In this document: positions 40,599-40,764 of the stretch, piece after piece | How the letters are laid out: each line of letters opens with the position of its first letter | How positions within the stretch are numbered: the stretch's first letter is position 1 | Source: Mucilaginibacter sp. UBA5151 | GTDB lineage: Bacteria > Bacteroidota > Bacteroidia > Sphingobacteriales > Sphingobacteriaceae | Reading direction: 5' to 3' | Length of the DNA: 40,764 nucleotides | NCBI GenBank assembly: GCA_002413785.1 | Contig: DHXR01000073.1 | Coordinates: forward strand, 1 to 40,764 | Translations under genes and position numbers: made by a program | The notes under the pieces: model-generated | Told to the model about the DNA's origin: nothing | The model's input: only the letters and a program-made list of their open reading frames with translations | Databases searched by the model: none

Positions 40599-40764
40599 CC
40601 TGCGGCACGTAAGATATTCTCCTTCTTTCTACAGGGAAATCGCTTTTAAAAAGCGAATGTCCCGTGAGGCTACCCGTTTGTAGCATTTGATCACCCACCA
40701 AACAATTGCCCCGTTCAGGGGCTACGCCAATGGCAGTAAGTTAGTGGCTAAGTATTTGATAATA
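40599..40764. repeat. Dispersed palindromic repeat at the right edge
   Basis: The last 166 bases hold no open frame but show two perfect small palindromes, TCGCTTTT-A-AAAAGCGA (40640-40656) and GCCCC-GTTCA-GGGGC (40708-40722). The element runs off the window edge, so its full length is unknown. It looks like a MITE or REP-like repeat. Confidence 0.45.

Overview
The window looks like a chromosomal stretch from a member of the Bacteroidota, most likely Sphingobacteriaceae (Mucilaginibacter/Pedobacter type). This is an inference from gene families and style: DUF1343/NamZ next to fmt, an aromatic amino acid hydroxylase with a long C-terminal extension, DUF1003 and DUF4342 proteins, many signal-peptide beta-barrels, an ECF sigma factor with a membrane partner, AT-rich spacers with TAnnTTTG-like promoters, few Shine-Dalgarno sites, TTG/GTG starts, and abundant small palindromic repeats. 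No rRNA, tRNA or CRISPR array was seen.

Layout. 1-1.7 kb: imuA, a small partner ORF and a two-TM protein. 1.8-8.6 kb: a GH109-type enzyme, an unknown small protein, an MFS transporter, a secreted GH2 enzyme, a transposase remnant and a DUF4342 protein, with palindromic elements between them. 9-12.4 kb: namZ-fmt, divergent from an FtsX/LolC-type permease. 12.5-15.2 kb: an ECF sigma factor, a predicted trans-envelope anti-sigma/beta-barrel protein and an outer-membrane barrel, in an overlapping operon. 15.4-19.1 kb: a lipoprotein, mazG and a TPR histidine kinase, followed by a 342-bp MITE-like element. 19.7-24.2 kb: mnmD, a CstB-like persulfide dioxygenase-rhodanese, a zinc-ribbon protein divergent from ssb, a partially duplicated coiled-coil/TM gene and an SDR. 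24.3-26.6 kb: a RelE-type toxin-antitoxin pair bracketed by 45-bp direct repeats, one of which is the 3' end of the neighbouring aromatic amino acid hydroxylase. 26.7-33.5 kb: a flippase-like protein, DUF1003, an ABC ATPase, slipin, an EamA exporter with an Lrp regulator, and a membrane metallophosphoesterase. 33.7-34.8 kb: a PIN-type toxin-antitoxin pair and two gene relics (YciI-like and a T9SS type B sorting domain). 34.9-37 kb: a cytochrome c - porin - cytochrome c operon under FNR/CRP-like palindromes. 37.2-40.5 kb: a Nudix-fold regulator with a degenerate catalytic box, divergent from a GH3 beta-glucosidase.

The observations most worth follow-up are these. (1) The sigma / inner-membrane helix / disordered linker / beta-barrel operon fits the dual membrane-spanning anti-sigma (Dma) concept reported in Bacteroides. 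(2) The TA cassette is flanked by 45-bp repeats derived from a gene end. (3) Perfect TGAT-N4-ATCA and AACATGA-N6-TCATGTT palindromes lie upstream of the cytochrome-porin operon. (4) A Nudix-like regulator and a GH3 gene share a region with a 21-bp palindrome. (5) Several MITE-like elements have long terminal inverted repeats. Everything was read by eye; no database search was run.
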